A stretch of DNA of 64,000 bases from Syngnathus acus (GCF_901709675.1 NC_051095.1:2336295-2400294), one strand, 5' to 3'; shown: positions 51,152 through 64,000, counted from the stretch's first letter. The notes: generated by a model not told the origin, from the letters alone. Numbers and translations are program-made.

Positions 51152-53410
51152 ATTCCAGACCGCTTTGGTGTAAACACGCTTCGTATTTTCTGTGTGTTGC
51201 CTGAAATTCCAAGGGGGACTATTGACCCCCCCACAAACCCCCACACCCCCATCTCGGAAAGACACTTAAGCTTGGCCGCGCGAGACATTAAATCTTTATG
51301 GTCACTTTCCACTTTATGCAGCAGCAACAGCCATCATCTGTCAGGTGTAATGCGCTAAGTTGTTTGGAAACCCTCTCAGCATATGCGCCGCTGGATTTAA
51401 AGCTTCCATTAGACGGCACCAGCACTGTGTAATTAACATCACATACGACGGAAACATACGACAAACATTCGAAATGTCAAAGCGGGAGGTGCGTCATGTG
51501 ACGAGGTTGAGACCTAAACTCAAAGCGAACATTTCATCGGCTCCCACACGTCTCCTAATTAAGCGGGTGACGCAGAGTGAATCACTTTGACGCACGCATT
51601 TTGTTCATTAAAACACAGCTAATATGTCACAGGATCCGTCTGGAAAAATAAACCTCATCACCCGGAGACCGGCGAGAGGGAAGAGAAGCCAGCAGCTGCC
51701 TCTCGCCTCGTAATGAAGCGCTTCATAAATAAATAGGAGCTCCATATGTCGTGCCAGCCAGCGAGGGAAGACTCATTTCGGGTTTTAGCCGCTGGAAGCT
51801 AACGCTACGGGGATATTGATGATATCGTCACTTAGGCTAATTTACGGGAGGCAGACGGAAGATTCTCGGCGGAACTAACGGGTTAGCACATCCGGGAAAT
51901 GAAGCACATGGATGTCATTAGAACCTGCGTGTGCTTTGTAGAGAAGACAATTTGTAGTTGGAACAACTTAAAAATGTAAATTCGCGACATTCATGGCGAC
52001 AATGTTAGCTAGCGCGACAAAGCTAGCAAGGTGGGGTCTTTGTTTTAGAGTTTGTTGGTGACAATTGCGCGAAAGCCGATTTTTACCCCAGCAAAGACTT
52101 AAAATGCGAACCTAAAATTCTACTTTGGACTTTTTTTTTCTTTTTGCAGGCCCGAGGAAGCTCCAGTTTATCTCTCACAAAGCAATAAATTCCCCCCCTG
52201 ACCTCCATTTTCCTTTCATTGATGAGGTCGCAGCTAATCATGCTTTCCCAAGTGCGACTTGGCCAACACGACCCACCTGCACTTTCCCTCCGTCCCGTTC
52301 CTAATTTTCCACGAACGGCAACACGGCCGCCCTTTCCGCACAGGCAATTTCATGGACTGAATGGCTCTGATTGCCACTTCTGGAATGGCACTCATTAGTG
52401 GAGTCTGAAAGCGGCGAGTGGGCAACAAAATGCATCCTTCCAATGTCCATTTTCAGTTTTTTTGCCCTCTTTTGCTCCCCTGGAAGTGGTAATTGCGGTG
52501 TCAGACGTGATGGAGAGGCTGACAGGGCAGTTAGCGGGGAGGACGTTCGTCACACTTTAAATACAAAAGCAATCAAAGCATTTCAACTCTGTACGAGCGG
52601 CAAGGAGGCAACCTTCATTATGCTCGCCGAGCTTTTACGGGATCTGAGCAGTCGCACCGCATGATGTCCACGCCAAGTATTTATGCCATGTTGAATTTCG
52701 GTGCCGTGGATCGGGTCCATTAGTGGATTGAAAGCAAGCGTAAATAAAGTTGCCTCGCCTCGCCACGGATCTTTTCAATCTGACGCACCTACGCGGCAAA
52801 AGGCCGGCCAGCCAGCCGGCTGGCGCTCCTCTCAGCCGTGCAAGCTCCAATCAGAAAGACACATTAGTGCACAACGACTCCTCGCCTTGAGCCGCTCTTG
52901 ATGTTTCATGTTTCATTTTGACAACTCTTTCCCCACCCACAGCCGCTCGCGTTCCACTCCGCTAGCACTGACTAAAATCACGTCGGCGGCTTTCTTGGAT
53001 ATGCGGCCCTGCCGTGAGCTTCGCGGCTTTTTGTTTATTTATTAATTTATTTAGTTTTTGTTTATCTATTTATCTATTTTTTAATTCATTTATTTATTCT
53101 TTTATTTATTTCTTTTGATTTAATTACATTTATTTGGATGCCGGGGAATGGTACGCGCTGGGTTATGATGACAATGACACGTAATGGAAAATTAATGTCT
53201 TCCAGCTGGGACAATGCGCTCGGATTTGTGGAGCTGCAGGAGAGCTTCATCTTCTGTGAGAAATAATGAGGATGTATATTAACATGAAAAGTATTTTCAA
53301 ATATATAAATATGAAGATTATCACATTTTTATATACTTTTTTGGGTTGCATTTGACTACCGGCTGGCAAATCATGGATAAAGCCAAGAAAAGAAGTTTCT
53401 AAAGCATCTG

Positions 53411-54693
53411 TGTTAAACCCCAGGCTCGCGGGCCAGATGCGGCCCGCCACATCATTTTATGTGTCCGGCGAAGATAAATTATGCATCAAATTCATGTGTC
53501 ATTACTAAAATTGCAAATTGTCTTCACTTTTCAATTTGTTTTGAAATATTTTAACAGTTTTTAGTTGTCTGATTTGAAAATGAGTTTGTTTTGTAGCTTA
53601 CACTATGATATACCGTTTTTTTCCATGTATAATACGCAAAATTTAACTAATTTATTGTCCTAAAATCTGGGGTGCGCATTATACATGGGTACAATTTTTT
53701 TTAAATGTTTTTTTTTTTTTTTTAAGAAAATCATGGTACAACAAAACCAACAACAGGACTGACCAACAAAGACGTGGAACAAAAAGACAGGGTGACATTA
53801 CCAAAGACAGGAACAGAAACCAAACAGACATCATGACAGGAACACATGCAATGATCCGACGGTGAGCGAGGGGCAGACAGGACTTAAATACAAAACACGT
53901 TACAAGAACAATAGTGTGTTTGTACTGTGCTCTGGTCATTTCGTCAAAGAAGGGATAATAGTCCTCTTCTCTTCTTGACTGACAATGAATGTGATAGTTT
54001 AATACAATCAGCAAATAACAAAATGCGTATTACAGGTAATATTTTATTTCACAACACTTTGCCTTGTTCCTTTCGTCTCTGCTGTTCACTTCAAACACGC
54101 TCCATACGAACGCAATGCTCTCGTATCAGACGCTTGCTCGATCACCTGCTCGTTTGCTGTCACAATGTACCCTACACAAATCCGAAACATTTGTTGCGGC
54201 TCCGAGTCACGACGAGGGGCAAGTTTTGGTTTCCAAGGGTGTTTTTATTCCTCTTCAACGTCTCTCCCATACAGAGCCGCCTTTTTCACATGTCTGCACG
54301 TCACTTTCCTCTCTTTTCATCTGATCGCGGTGGTGCCTTTACGGGCAGTCGGAGAAATCAACGCCAACAAAAAAAATACATCCAGCCTAGTTAAGACCAT
54401 ACCAAAGACTATAAAAATGGGACCCATTGCCTCCCTGCGTGTGTGACGATCATTGGGACTTAAAAAAAAATAAAATAAAAAAATAAAAAATTGGGTGCGT
54501 ATTATACACGGGTACAGGCTTTTTTCCAGCATCAACATGCCATTTTTAGGGTGCGTATTATACATGGGGGCGCATTATACACGGAAAAAAACGGTAATAT
54601 GAGGTGTTCATACATTTATTTGGGTTGACAGTCATAACGACCCTCCGAAGGAAACTACGACTACAAAGCGGCCTGCCACAAAAATGACACCCC
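53411..54693 (+). mobile_element. non-autonomous hAT-like element, copy B, interrupted
   Basis: The left part (53411-53610: GCGGCCCGCCACATCATTTT, TTACTAAAATTG, GTTTGTTTTGTAGC) and right part (54597-54693: GGTTGACAGTCATAACGACC to AATGACACCCC) match the reverse complement of copy A in order. The middle is occupied by a separate element at 53611-54596. Confidence 0.65.
53611..54596. mobile_element. inverted-repeat element nested in hAT-like copy B
   Basis: The left end TACCGTTTTTTTCCATGTAT and right end (reverse complement TACCGTTTTTTTCCGTGTAT) form about 27-bp inverted termini, flanked by TA. Subterminal GTGCGTATTATACA-type motifs recur several times near both ends. The 986-bp body has no convincing transposase; its reading frames are short. 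The TA target and ends suggest a Tc1/mariner-like or related cut-and-paste element, superfamily uncertain. Confidence 0.7.
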
Positions 54694-57600
54694 TGTTCTA
54701 AAGCGATGAGAACGTTTCACATCACACCGATGACAATCGTGTGTGAAAACGAAGGTGACAACTCCACGCTGACATTCAGAAGCCGAAAATCACCTCAACC
54801 AGGGAAAAAAGAAAAAAAAAAAATCATGCTTCTAATTGCCTCCTATTTTGCACATGCTATAAAATGACGACAGATCCGCGATAATCATAATTGGCTGCAG
54901 ATTGCCTTTAATTACACAAGAGACTTTGATTTTTTTTATGCAATTAATCAATCTGCACATCAAATGTCACGTTGGCGGTTTGGGTTGTTAGCTGCCAAGT
55001 GCAAAACGCCCCGTTACTGGCCGCTCTTTGTTCATCTACCCTAATTAATTTGGGAAGACGAGTGCTAAAAAAAAAAAAAAAAAAAAAGGACGAAGAAGAA
55101 GGGGGGGAAAAAATTCCCGTGCATATATTCAGACAAACGGGGGCCCTGAATCGCAGCCAGCGGCGGCAAAGCACAGACGAGCGGGAGCCGATCAGGAGAA
55201 AATTAAACGGCACTGAACCTTGTAAACAAATATTCCGACAGCGCTCGACACAATGGCGGCGACGTCTGGTGCCGCTGTTGTGTGAAATAGGCCGGCTCTG
55301 TGCAGAATGGTTTTTCACGTATGACGGGAGCACAGGGAAAGCGGCGCCGGGAGAAAAAGAAGCAGACAAATCCACAGTGTCAATTTGCGCGGGGATAACA
55401 ATATAAAATGCTAGAAAGAAAAAAAAATAATTCTGAAAGGTTTAAAGTTACAAACACGGGAGCGGTAAGCTGAACCTTGTTGGCATGACGACAGGAGTCA
55501 AAGAAATAATGCTTTTTTTTTTTGCACACATTGCTGACCTCATTTTAATTTTCGACAAACTTCCTATTTATTCTGTTTTGTGCATATTTTTGTCTGACAA
55601 GAATGTCGCCATTAAATGCAGCGCTGCCTCAAAATGCCCCCACTAGCTTCATGCTAACACGTGCACGTTGTCACGCTAGCTTAATAAGAAAATGTCAGCC
55701 ACACTCAAAGAAACTTCAAGTGTGATGTTTTCAGCTGGTCACTCCATCTGGTGTTTGGTTTCTCGCAATGGTCTCTCGCCATCAAAGTCATCCGTTTACC
55801 TTCCTGATCGCCCTCCTCCGCCACTTTTGGCAGGAGATGAGACGATTTCGACACCGCCTTTCATGAACTCGATGGCACCTGCAGCTGGACAGCTCACACA
55901 CACACACACACATCATTTTAAAGCGGCCCATACTGGATTAGTGATGCTAAACGCACATGAGAGAGAAAGCAAAATACGCCAAAATACGACAATTTACGCT
56001 CAAATATGAGATCATAAACTGAAGCATTTGCATGCTGATGATTCCATTTCGCTTTTAGTCACATTACAGAAGAGGAAAAAAAGCTCAGTGACCGACTAGC
56101 ATAACAATAAAAACACAATTATGAAGGAATAAAGTCTGCATGAGGATTAACTTTTTAATCCATGATGCTCCATGAATGCTAATATGGCGGCCTACCCCCC
56201 CCACCCCTTCGTCCCCCTTTCCTTTACTTATTAGACGCTATTATGTGGCAATATAAAAAGATTAATTACGGCCACAAGACAAGAGTTATTACTTTAGCTC
56301 TGCCCTAAACTCATAAATCCTCCTCCGAGCACGGGCGTAAAGTGTACATCAAAGTGTACATAACCTGCGCATCCAAATCGATTCGATTCGTGATTTCATT
56401 GCAAAAAACAAGATTTTTTTCGCCTTGACCGTCGACCTCAACTACCTCGCTCGGGAATCCCAGCCGCGTATAATTACAATGTGCCGAGAAGGTGTAGATT
56501 ACAGTCAATCAATTCCCGCAGACGCTTTTTTTTTTAATTAAAACTAATTGTCAGTTAAAGGTCGTAGCTGAAGGCGGGACAGAGATTAATAATAGCTATA
56601 GTTTAGAATACTCAGATCCCCGATCAATACGTCTTTTGGAATATTTCATCGCTATCAAATAAGGAGCTAATTGTAACTTTGATTTAACGAGCTGACAGCT
56701 TTTCCGATGGATTTGCATTCATCGAGTGTTTTCCACTCAAAGCGAGGACGCCCTGGGAACGGGGTCGACATGACTTGATCGACCCCCCCCCTTCACCGTC
56801 CTACAGATATGGCTAGTCGGCGTTTCTGAACGGGGGCCATCTGTTGCCGCCGCCGTTATTCTCCAGGCGGTGTGCCAAATAAAAAAATAAAAAGACCCAA
56901 AAATAAATAAAGTGGTAAGCGAGTGGGTAGGTGCGCGCACGGAGCACCCGGGGTGACGGGCGGGGGTCATGCATATGAATGAGCATCTGCGCTTGACAGA
57001 GAGCATTCTTGTCCAAATACTCGCACGCGGGAGTGCCACGCAACAGGTGTGTGTTTATGCTTAAGTGTGTGTGCTTCACGATAATGACTCCAAAGAGGAT
57101 ATCTGGGAGGAGAAGCTAACAACAATCTGATGTTGCAAAATGTGCAATGTGATGCAACCAAAGCCAAAGCGTGTTATCATGTCCAACTTGCAAAATTTTT
57201 TTTTTCTTTAGCTTTCTGCAAACACTTTCGTTTAAATTGTTTCACTGTATGTAGTTGGTATTGGTAAGAGTGAATGCCGGGATTAGTTTAAAAAGCAAAA
57301 AAAAAAACAGAGCGGTATCGACCCTCCCTCCCGACTCGTTTCTATCCCGCAACATGGCCGACGTGCACGTGAGACTGGGAGGGCGCTAGCGTGCACGTGG
57401 GCGGCCGGCCGGCCTCCCTTCGTCTTATCTCGCTCCGGCAGGCCACTCTGCCGACACGCACTCCAAAGAGCCCCCTCGTTGTCATTCATGGCTTCACACG
57501 TCTTCGCAAAATGTCACCGCCGGGGGAAGGGAAAGGCTGGCGGGTTCGAGGAGGAGTGGCAAAGCGCAAAACACACAAACTCCAAAGAGAAAAGGGTTCC

Positions 57601-58316
57601 GAGGCCCACGCAGCCGCCGGTTACCTCGGCGGGCTTTCCTTATCTCGCTGGCGACGATGTCCCACCGCCGCCGCCGGCGTCGGACACGTCAACAACTACT
57701 GGAGAAGAAATGGGTTCATTACTCAAGTGCTCCAGTATATTATATATCCTTCATATCCTCCCTCCTGACTTTTTTGAGGCATGTTGTAATCTATCATATC
57801 TTAGTCATATAATCTTAAATTCAATCTTTTCCTAAAATCATTCAGCACTAGTCTGCATCTTAAAAAAATAAAAAGAATCAAATAAATAAAATAATCATAT
57901 TTGTTAGACCACAAACATGCAAGCCCCACACCACTTGAGGAGCTTTGCTGAAACTATGCCGGAATATCCACCGTTGCCAACAAGTGTGCAAGTGCACAAG
58001 CGATTGAGCGCAGAGGAATCTATTTCTGTCCGTAACGTATTCCCGATCATTTGCACGCTCTTTCCAGCTCAGCCGAGGAATCCATCGGCTGTCCGAGCGG
58101 CGTTCCGTGCATTAGCGTCAGGTGGTGGCTGACAGCTCGCCCGGGCGGCAACAGGCAGCCGGAGTGGAGGCCATCATAAATAATGAGCGCCATCCATTGC
58201 GATACGTGCGCTGCCTCATAACAGGCCGAGAGGGGGAAAAAAACAGCAGGAAATAACAGAAAAGAACCACAGAATGATGTATGAGCTTTTTTTGGGGAGG
58301 GGGCGAGGGGGGTTAC

Positions 58317-58328
58317 CTTCAGCATGCT
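58317..58328 (-). CDS. nrxn2: candidate 12-nt SS1 microexon of nrxn2 (adds EHAE before GLAHL)
   Basis: On the minus strand the intron ends TTTTAGTCAG and the 12 nt AGCATGCTGAAG are followed by the donor GTAACC. Entering in phase 1 after a G, it reads E-H-A-E-G when joined to the 30-nt microexon at 48285-48314, giving EHAEGLAHL. Mammalian nrxn1 has DNNVEGLAHL at this position, and the phase and the final E-G agree. The other nearby acceptors give a length that is not a multiple of three or an in-frame stop. The pyrimidine tract is only moderate and the exon is very short, so chance cannot be excluded. It would lie in the linker between EGF-A and LNS2. Confidence 0.55.
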
Positions 58329-59942
58329 CTGACTAAAACACACTAAGTACTTAAAAGCCAAACTGGAAATGACAAAAGCTGTTTATAAAACAACTTCCAT
58401 TATCACTTTTGGGACTAAAGTGATGCACCCGGCTGGCGCTGAGTAGACGGACTACTACTACATGAATTTACGGTTGCCATGGCGCCCTCCGTGTAGGCTC
58501 TTTTTGTGCGTCTCACGCATCATACATCGAGAGAAAAAAATAATTACGATGTTAGGTTTCTCTACACCTGATTTTCCAGGAAGGTTATTGTGTTAAAATC
58601 AAAGCTGCAACCCTTTCATGCATTCAAGCCGCCAAACAGGCTTTTGAATAGCAATCAAAAAAAAAAAAAAAATGGCAGCGCACGTCGTCAAGTGGGAATC
58701 AACCGGAAGCGGCTACAGCGGGCTGATTGCAGGCCTACTTTACGCAAACAATAAATCGGAACTCACGTGCGTGTCTCGAAGCGTCCGATGCCGACTGACT
58801 TGTTAATCAAAGAGCAGGCGGCCACCAGCAGGAGCAAGTGAAGCGGATTTGATTTAAAAACGGGCCGGTTGATTAGGCACACGCTGCGTGTGCTCTTTAC
58901 GCCTTTTGTATTAGTGCCCATTACGTACTGATTGGTCAGTGTGAGGGGAGGAAATCGAGAGCTACTTGGAATAAATGCTATGAGAGTCTTTAAGTGGCCT
59001 TTATGTGGGGAAAGTTTGAGGGGGCGGAGAAAAAAAAACAAAACCAGATCCGAGCTCAAGCAAGACAGTTTTTCAGTTGGGCGATCTTTTAGGATCTAAT
59101 ATTTATCGAGATGGTTATTTCATTTGCCTTTTTTTGAAAATAGATGCTTGTAAGTTACGCCCCGGGCCATTTTGATGAGCGGAGGCCAAGCCTCACCCAT
59201 CTTGAGTCTGACTGGCTGAGGCAAAACGTTTCTGTTGGAAATCTTGGCAGCTTTAGAGCAAAGAGAAAAGGGAAATGTGTGGGTTGGAATTGGAGATGGC
59301 ATTATTTTGGGACATGAATGCGGAATCTGGGGCAAAGAAATATTAATCAAGGAATTAAATACGCTCCACGCAGGAATCTGTTCAAATAATGTCCTTAATA
59401 GCAGAAGCACGTGCAGCGTACTTCGGCTGGTCAGAAATGGCGGTGCCCGTTATTTGCACAGGGCTAAAAGAGCGTCATCAAATATTTAATAGGTGTCTGA
59501 TATCACTTCATGTCTGCTTGAAAGAGTGTCGAGCGAGCTGCGGAGGGAAAAAAAAAAAATTATTTTCGTTTGAATGATTTGCATCCACTCACGGTAAATT
59601 TTGACGAGTTAGTATTTAACAGGCAAATTCTTCATGACTTTTGAAACAATTGTTCAGAAAGGAGGCTTACTATCAAACTAGGAGAATAAGTTGTGCATTT
59701 AAAGCATCTTAGCCTCTTAATGCTAAAGCTAACACACAATAGGAAACGCATATTCAAGGCTTTACACAAACACAAGCAATGTCACATTACTGGGATACAT
59801 TCTTTATCCTCTGCAAAGAGCAAAGTGTGTCATCACCAGGGTTATAAGCGTTTGGGATTTTTCATTAGAATTTGTTTTTATTTCGGTTTGATTTTTTTGC
59901 CCCCCTACGGCCATTAAAAGGATTATTAAGGCAAGAGAAGCA

Positions 59943-59976
<34 letters not shown>

Positions 59977-62900
59977 AGCCCTGCAAGGTGTTTCTTCTTA
60001 CTGGGTTAAATTGTCGCACGCACAGCTCCATAATTCAAAAGGGGAACTTTGGGCATCTAAAAGCAGCTGCAACTTTGATGACGCTCTCTGGCCGCATCTC
60101 GAAAGCTGACGACAAAGACAACGCACCCGACGGGCGAGATGCGACACCAGCTCGGCGCCCTCGGCGGACCAGAGGTTGAAATTTCAAACTGTGGCTTGTT
60201 GTCGCTTTGGAGATTCCGCCACTTGGATGTGCTAATGGCTGCAGCCTGCGGGCAACGCCCTCTCGGTGGTACGACGTGGAAATGAAAAAGAGTTTGCGAT
60301 GATGGAAATAATTGGCAGCTCAATCAGAGACTTTGAACTCTGACAGAAAATACATTTAGAAACGCCACGTTTAGGACTGACGACTCGAACTCTTGACTCG
60401 GCCTCTCGTTTGAACTTGACTGCAATGTTTTCCTCGTGGCCACGGTTTTAATGCATCGCCGTCGCCATCAGCCGTGGCACGCTACTCTCGGCGTCGCAAA
60501 AGCTCCACCGTGGGGCGAAAAAAAAGAAGTTCACAGACAGGACAGCAGACGTTTGGGCGACCACATGAAAAGCGTACCTTTTCGCTTTGTTGCCGGCGAC
60601 TGACAGATTGCACTTTTGCAGAGCGTTTGGACTTTTATCCATCCGCTCTCCCCAGCTGAGAGAAGCCAAAGGGGCCGATATACGCCACTTGACAGCATAT
60701 AATGAGATCGTTTGAGATTATTATGCAACGCCGCATCCTGTCTGGGACCGGCGAGAAAGCGGACTCGCGAGATCCCGTAAAGCGGGTCCACAAATCACCT
60801 TAATAGGCTTCCGAACGCCGGATCGGGTATGAGTTTATTTGGAGAATGATGACAGACGTTCTCAGTGGAAGGAACCAATAACATTAGCTTAACAAATCAG
60901 GAAGCTGGCCAAGCAAGCCAAATGATTAAAAACAACAACAGGAAATCAGTCTTGTTATTACCTAATCAGAGGTCTCTTTATCGCATAGCTGTGGGGAAGT
61001 AACAGCACGGGGCGTGGAAGTGAGTAGGGAGGGGAGGGGGGGGGGGGGGCAGGATGCATCAACCTGTTTCTATGCATGTATAAACACCACAATCTGGGTA
61101 AATAATTATTCAGAGAGTTTGTGAACGCTGATTACAAGCGTCCCCCGGTTGCGCGTAATGAGCGGCAGACATTGGCTCATCAAATATGGATGAAATGAAC
61201 GTTGACGCTTTCCACCGTGGCACTCAATCACGGCCGCAGTCAACTAAAGGTGAGCGGCGCTTACGGGGAAAGCTGGCGAAGCAACAACTCGCTCAAGAAG
61301 AGTAACAAACGATAGATTGAACGGGGATGTACTTTCCGCTTAGCTTCCAAATAAATTTTCTCCGGTGGCAACCGATCACGGCTCAGCAGTTTTCTGAAGT
61401 TGAGCCGTGATTGGTTGGGATGTCATTTCAGTAAGTGACAAAATGGCCGCCCCCTGCGATGGACAAAATGAGTGACTTTTCTTTGTTTAATTCAGATTCC
61501 GCAAACAAAAAAATGAATCAAAACATACTTGGAAGCCAATCTGACTTCATATCTGATCTTGGCAATCAAAAACAAGCAAGCCCAAAGAGCGAGTAGATTT
61601 TACCTTGAACAAGTCGTGATTTAATTCAGTACTGAGATACGATTGCCAAGTTGAACCCGACGTGGGAATAAGACTTAAGAGCCATCGATGGTTTCCGGAA
61701 CGTCCCGCGAAACATCAATGGAAATGAAAAAGCCTGGAATCAAGATTGGTGACTTGAGTTTAGTTGAGAGGGAATTAAATGTGCTAGCAAAACATAGCGC
61801 TGTGTATAATACGCCGTGCGGAATACGTATTAGGGGTCGGGGTTACCCCAGATACGCGATGACCTCATATCGTAATATTTCTCGCCTGCTTCAGCACACG
61901 ACGGAAACTCCAGGCTACGTTCTGAACTTGGCATGTTTTCCACGTGCGAGGCTCTGACAACTAATTTGCCCTAACATTTCAGCAAAAGGTCAAGACAAGT
62001 TTATGAATAGTGATGGAGGGAATAACGGAGGCAGGTAGAAGCTCTTTGGCCGTCAGTGTCCGGGTTGGAGTTGTCTGCATCGTCCAAGCCAACTAGTGAA
62101 CTCGTTGACCTTTGCTTAGTTGACTGAGCTGCAAACATTTTGAAAGGTGGTCAAGAATCATCCGTACAAGCGAGGTCCTTAATTCACCTCAAAACGGTGG
62201 AGTGAGGATAAAGCTGTTTTGGCATCTGCTGAACAAGTCCGCCTCATTTCTGATTACTCATCAGAGGACAAGTGACAGTGGAGGGAGAGAATAAAAATGC
62301 GTGTGTATGGGAGTAAAATAGACAGTTCAGCATTTCATTTTCTCCGAAATGTCGCCTTTTGTTTACATGAACTTGCGGCGAGGACGGGAACCCATATCGG
62401 GCCGACCTTGAAATGAGCTAATGCGTGAAAATTGCAGAAAACAAAGCTGAGCTTGTGCACTTTTAGAGCAAAGCCGACTGCCATGACGTCACACGCTGGA
62501 AAATTCCATTCATTAATACCAGCTAAAATCCCAAATGAAAAGAGCCAGAGATTTTCTATTTTGGCAAAGAAAAGGGGACCGAGTGTGAGACTGTCAAATA
62601 AGCACATCAGCAGGTGTGGGCGGCGTGAGTCTGGCATTTCCCTCAACCTTTGGGCTTCGCAGCGAGACAGAAGGCGAAGGGACGGGCGGGAGGATGAACT
62701 TTTTTACGCCGGCACAATCTAGCCCTTGTGTCAAAGTCGAAAGCTTTGCAGTCGCTGGCATTTCAATGGCATAATTGAATCTGGAAAAGGCCGCAGGTAC
62801 ACAAAAGCAATCGTCGAGCACTCACGGATTACTCGGTGCGAGTTTAGTGTGCGTAAAAAAAAAGCGAGGCGGCGATCCTCTGCATATCCTCAACTCGTTC

Positions 62901-64000
62901 AGTACCATTGACGGCTTTACACGTCAAAGATTCATTTCGACTGGGCTGGCAGTGAATGAGTTAAAAGTTCCTCAAATGAATATTTTGATGGGAAATGCAT
63001 TGAAGTGAACATCTTTGATACTCAAAGTCACAACAAGTGTCACCGCTGTTGTTGTCCTCCAACATTTGGCTTACAATGACGATTATCGACATGAGCACAA
63101 TGTTCCGGAAACAAAAGGGAATTTGGGTTAATACCGCAACAACAAGAGTACATTTAATATCTTTGCCGCTCTGTTATCTCTTTCTCTTGCCTCCATGCCA
63201 AAAGTTTTGGCTTGACGTTGTTTCTTTCTCGCTGATAAAATAAGCAGAAAATCCTTCGTCTGTTCAAACAATCTCATTTAACTACAGGGCCCCACTCAAT
63301 CCGTAATCCGCTGTCTCCAGCCAACACTGACGGGGAGGGCTCCAGCGTAATGATAAACTGGTTACTGTCCTTCCCTGAGGACGGGATTAGGTTGGAGGTC
63401 TGATGACTGAGACAGAAAAGATCATTAGCCTTGATCAGATTGATTAAGATCAGCTCGGCAAGGCCGTGACATCCCTCAGCCCGACGTTAAATCAGACACG
63501 CCGACCAGGGTCGCATTTAATCTGCCGTCGACCAATCGGACGAGAGCTTTCGCTTGGCCTGCTCTCGCTCGGTCCGACCGTCGTCTGAAAAAAGGGGGAG
63601 GAAATGAAAAACAGCCTGCCTGTTTTAGCGCCTTTTAAAATGCATGAATCCCAATCAACTGAGGAAACGGTTAGCGTCGCATTTGAATAATTGCAGCCGA
63701 AAAGTCCGACGGCTCGGATAAGCCGTGCAGACAGCGGCGTGACTAGCGAGTGGGCGGTGAGGTCGCCGAGCCCTTTCCCAAAACGCCCGGCGAGCGCAAA
63801 GCGCTTTCCGGCCGAGTATGAGCTGTTTGAATATTGAGACGACATCATTGGAGGACGCAGATGGCTGCGCTCGCCTCGTTTGCCAACGAAAACGGGTCAG
63901 TGTCGCAGGAACATCATCAATCCGCACGGCCCAGCGATCACTTTTCCAAAACACCCTCGGGCCTCTCTACCTCGGCGTCATCAATCTCACGGCACCTTTG
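58329..64000 (-). other. nrxn2: intron upstream of the first SS1 microexon (partial)
   Basis: Mostly unique sequence with a poly-A run (59943-59973), a poly-G run (61027-61050), a 17-bp hairpin (61369-61417) and a small repeat element (62891-62963). The LNS1/EGF-A exon is not present. Confidence 0.65.
62891..62963. mobile_element. small element with AACTCRTTCA inverted ends
   Basis: It begins AACTCGTTCAGTACCATTGA and ends CTGGCAGTGAATGAGTT, an imperfect inverted repeat about 73 bp across. A related left half occurs at 49591-49650. Confidence 0.4.

Larger units (their letters stand above)
48315..58316 (-). other. nrxn2: intron between 12-nt and 30-nt SS1 microexons
   Basis: It holds GA-rich tracts (48493-48532), AT-rich runs (49687-49845, 51028-51151), (TTTA)n-like sequence (53036-53120) and a hAT-like element split by another element (53411-54693). 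The large mammalian SS1 exon (EIKFG...) was looked for by eye and not found. Confidence 0.65.

Noticed and set aside
53679-54014. 111-codon minus-strand frame inside the nested element, as a transposase
   Set aside because: No transposase motif is recognisable; it is a hydrophobic low-complexity translation.
55801-55824. Minus-strand 24-nt segment (AEEGDQE) with GTAAAC donor as a further SS1 exon
   Set aside because: The acceptor (CAAAAG) is weak and no known SS1 peptide matches.
58763-59059. Minus-strand 98-codon frame with a GTGAGT donor near 58763
   Set aside because: No acceptor gives a length compatible with the phase, and the peptide resembles no neurexin segment.

Overview
This window is vertebrate nuclear DNA, almost certainly from a ray-finned (teleost) fish. 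It holds the middle of one multi-exon gene on the minus strand: an alpha-neurexin that best fits neurexin-2 (nrxn2). I could not decide between the nrxn2a and nrxn2b paralogues. The family call comes from translated exons that match the alpha-neurexin ectodomain in the right order (LNS2, LNS3, EGF-B, start of LNS4), each with a GT donor, an AG acceptor and compatible codon phase. The nrxn2 call rests on remembered residues such as HAGIGHAM at splice site 2 and [17 protein letters not shown] in LNS3. The teleost call rests on the repeats: Tc1-like and hAT-like elements, abundant tetranucleotide microsatellites and LINE-like tails.

Transcription runs from high to low coordinates. Between 58.3 and 39.5 kb lie three in-frame microexons of splice site 1 (SS1): 12 nt (tentative), 30 nt and 18 nt. 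Then come the LNS2 exon at 16880-17181, the SS2 cassette at 13516-13560 with two tandem donors (8 or 15 residues), the second LNS2 exon at 9895-10056, the LNS2/LNS3 exon at 6408-6846, the LNS3/EGF-B exon at 5278-5661, the first LNS4 exon at 4053-4256, and the 27-nt SS3 microexon at 1937-1963. The signal peptide, LNS1 and EGF-A lie beyond position 64000. The rest of LNS4, LNS5, EGF-C, LNS6, the membrane segment and the beta/gamma promoters lie beyond position 1. Coding sequence totals about 1.6 kb; the rest is intron.

The introns hold many repeats: a 462-bp (GATA)n run joined to (CAGG/CAGA)n and a telomere-like minisatellite (25.1-26.5 kb); a six-unit 65-bp tandem array (33.4-33.8 kb); two nearly identical AT-rich fold-back transposon copies in opposite orientation (34.56 and 45.06 kb) that flank the 18-nt SS1 microexon; a hAT-like family with one copy split by another inverted-repeat element (53.4-54.7 kb); and several AT-rich duplications. 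The long minus-strand reading frame through 25.5-26.7 kb is translated microsatellite, not a gene. I found no second protein gene, tRNA, rRNA or CRISPR array.

The most interesting content is the splicing layout: a full set of neurexin microexons that keep the frame, an SS2 exon with tandem donors and pyrimidine-rich flanks, a possible 17-nt poison microexon at 11256-11272, a 248-nt AG-free tract beside an SS1 microexon, and inverted transposon copies placed so that they could pair across the last SS1 microexon.
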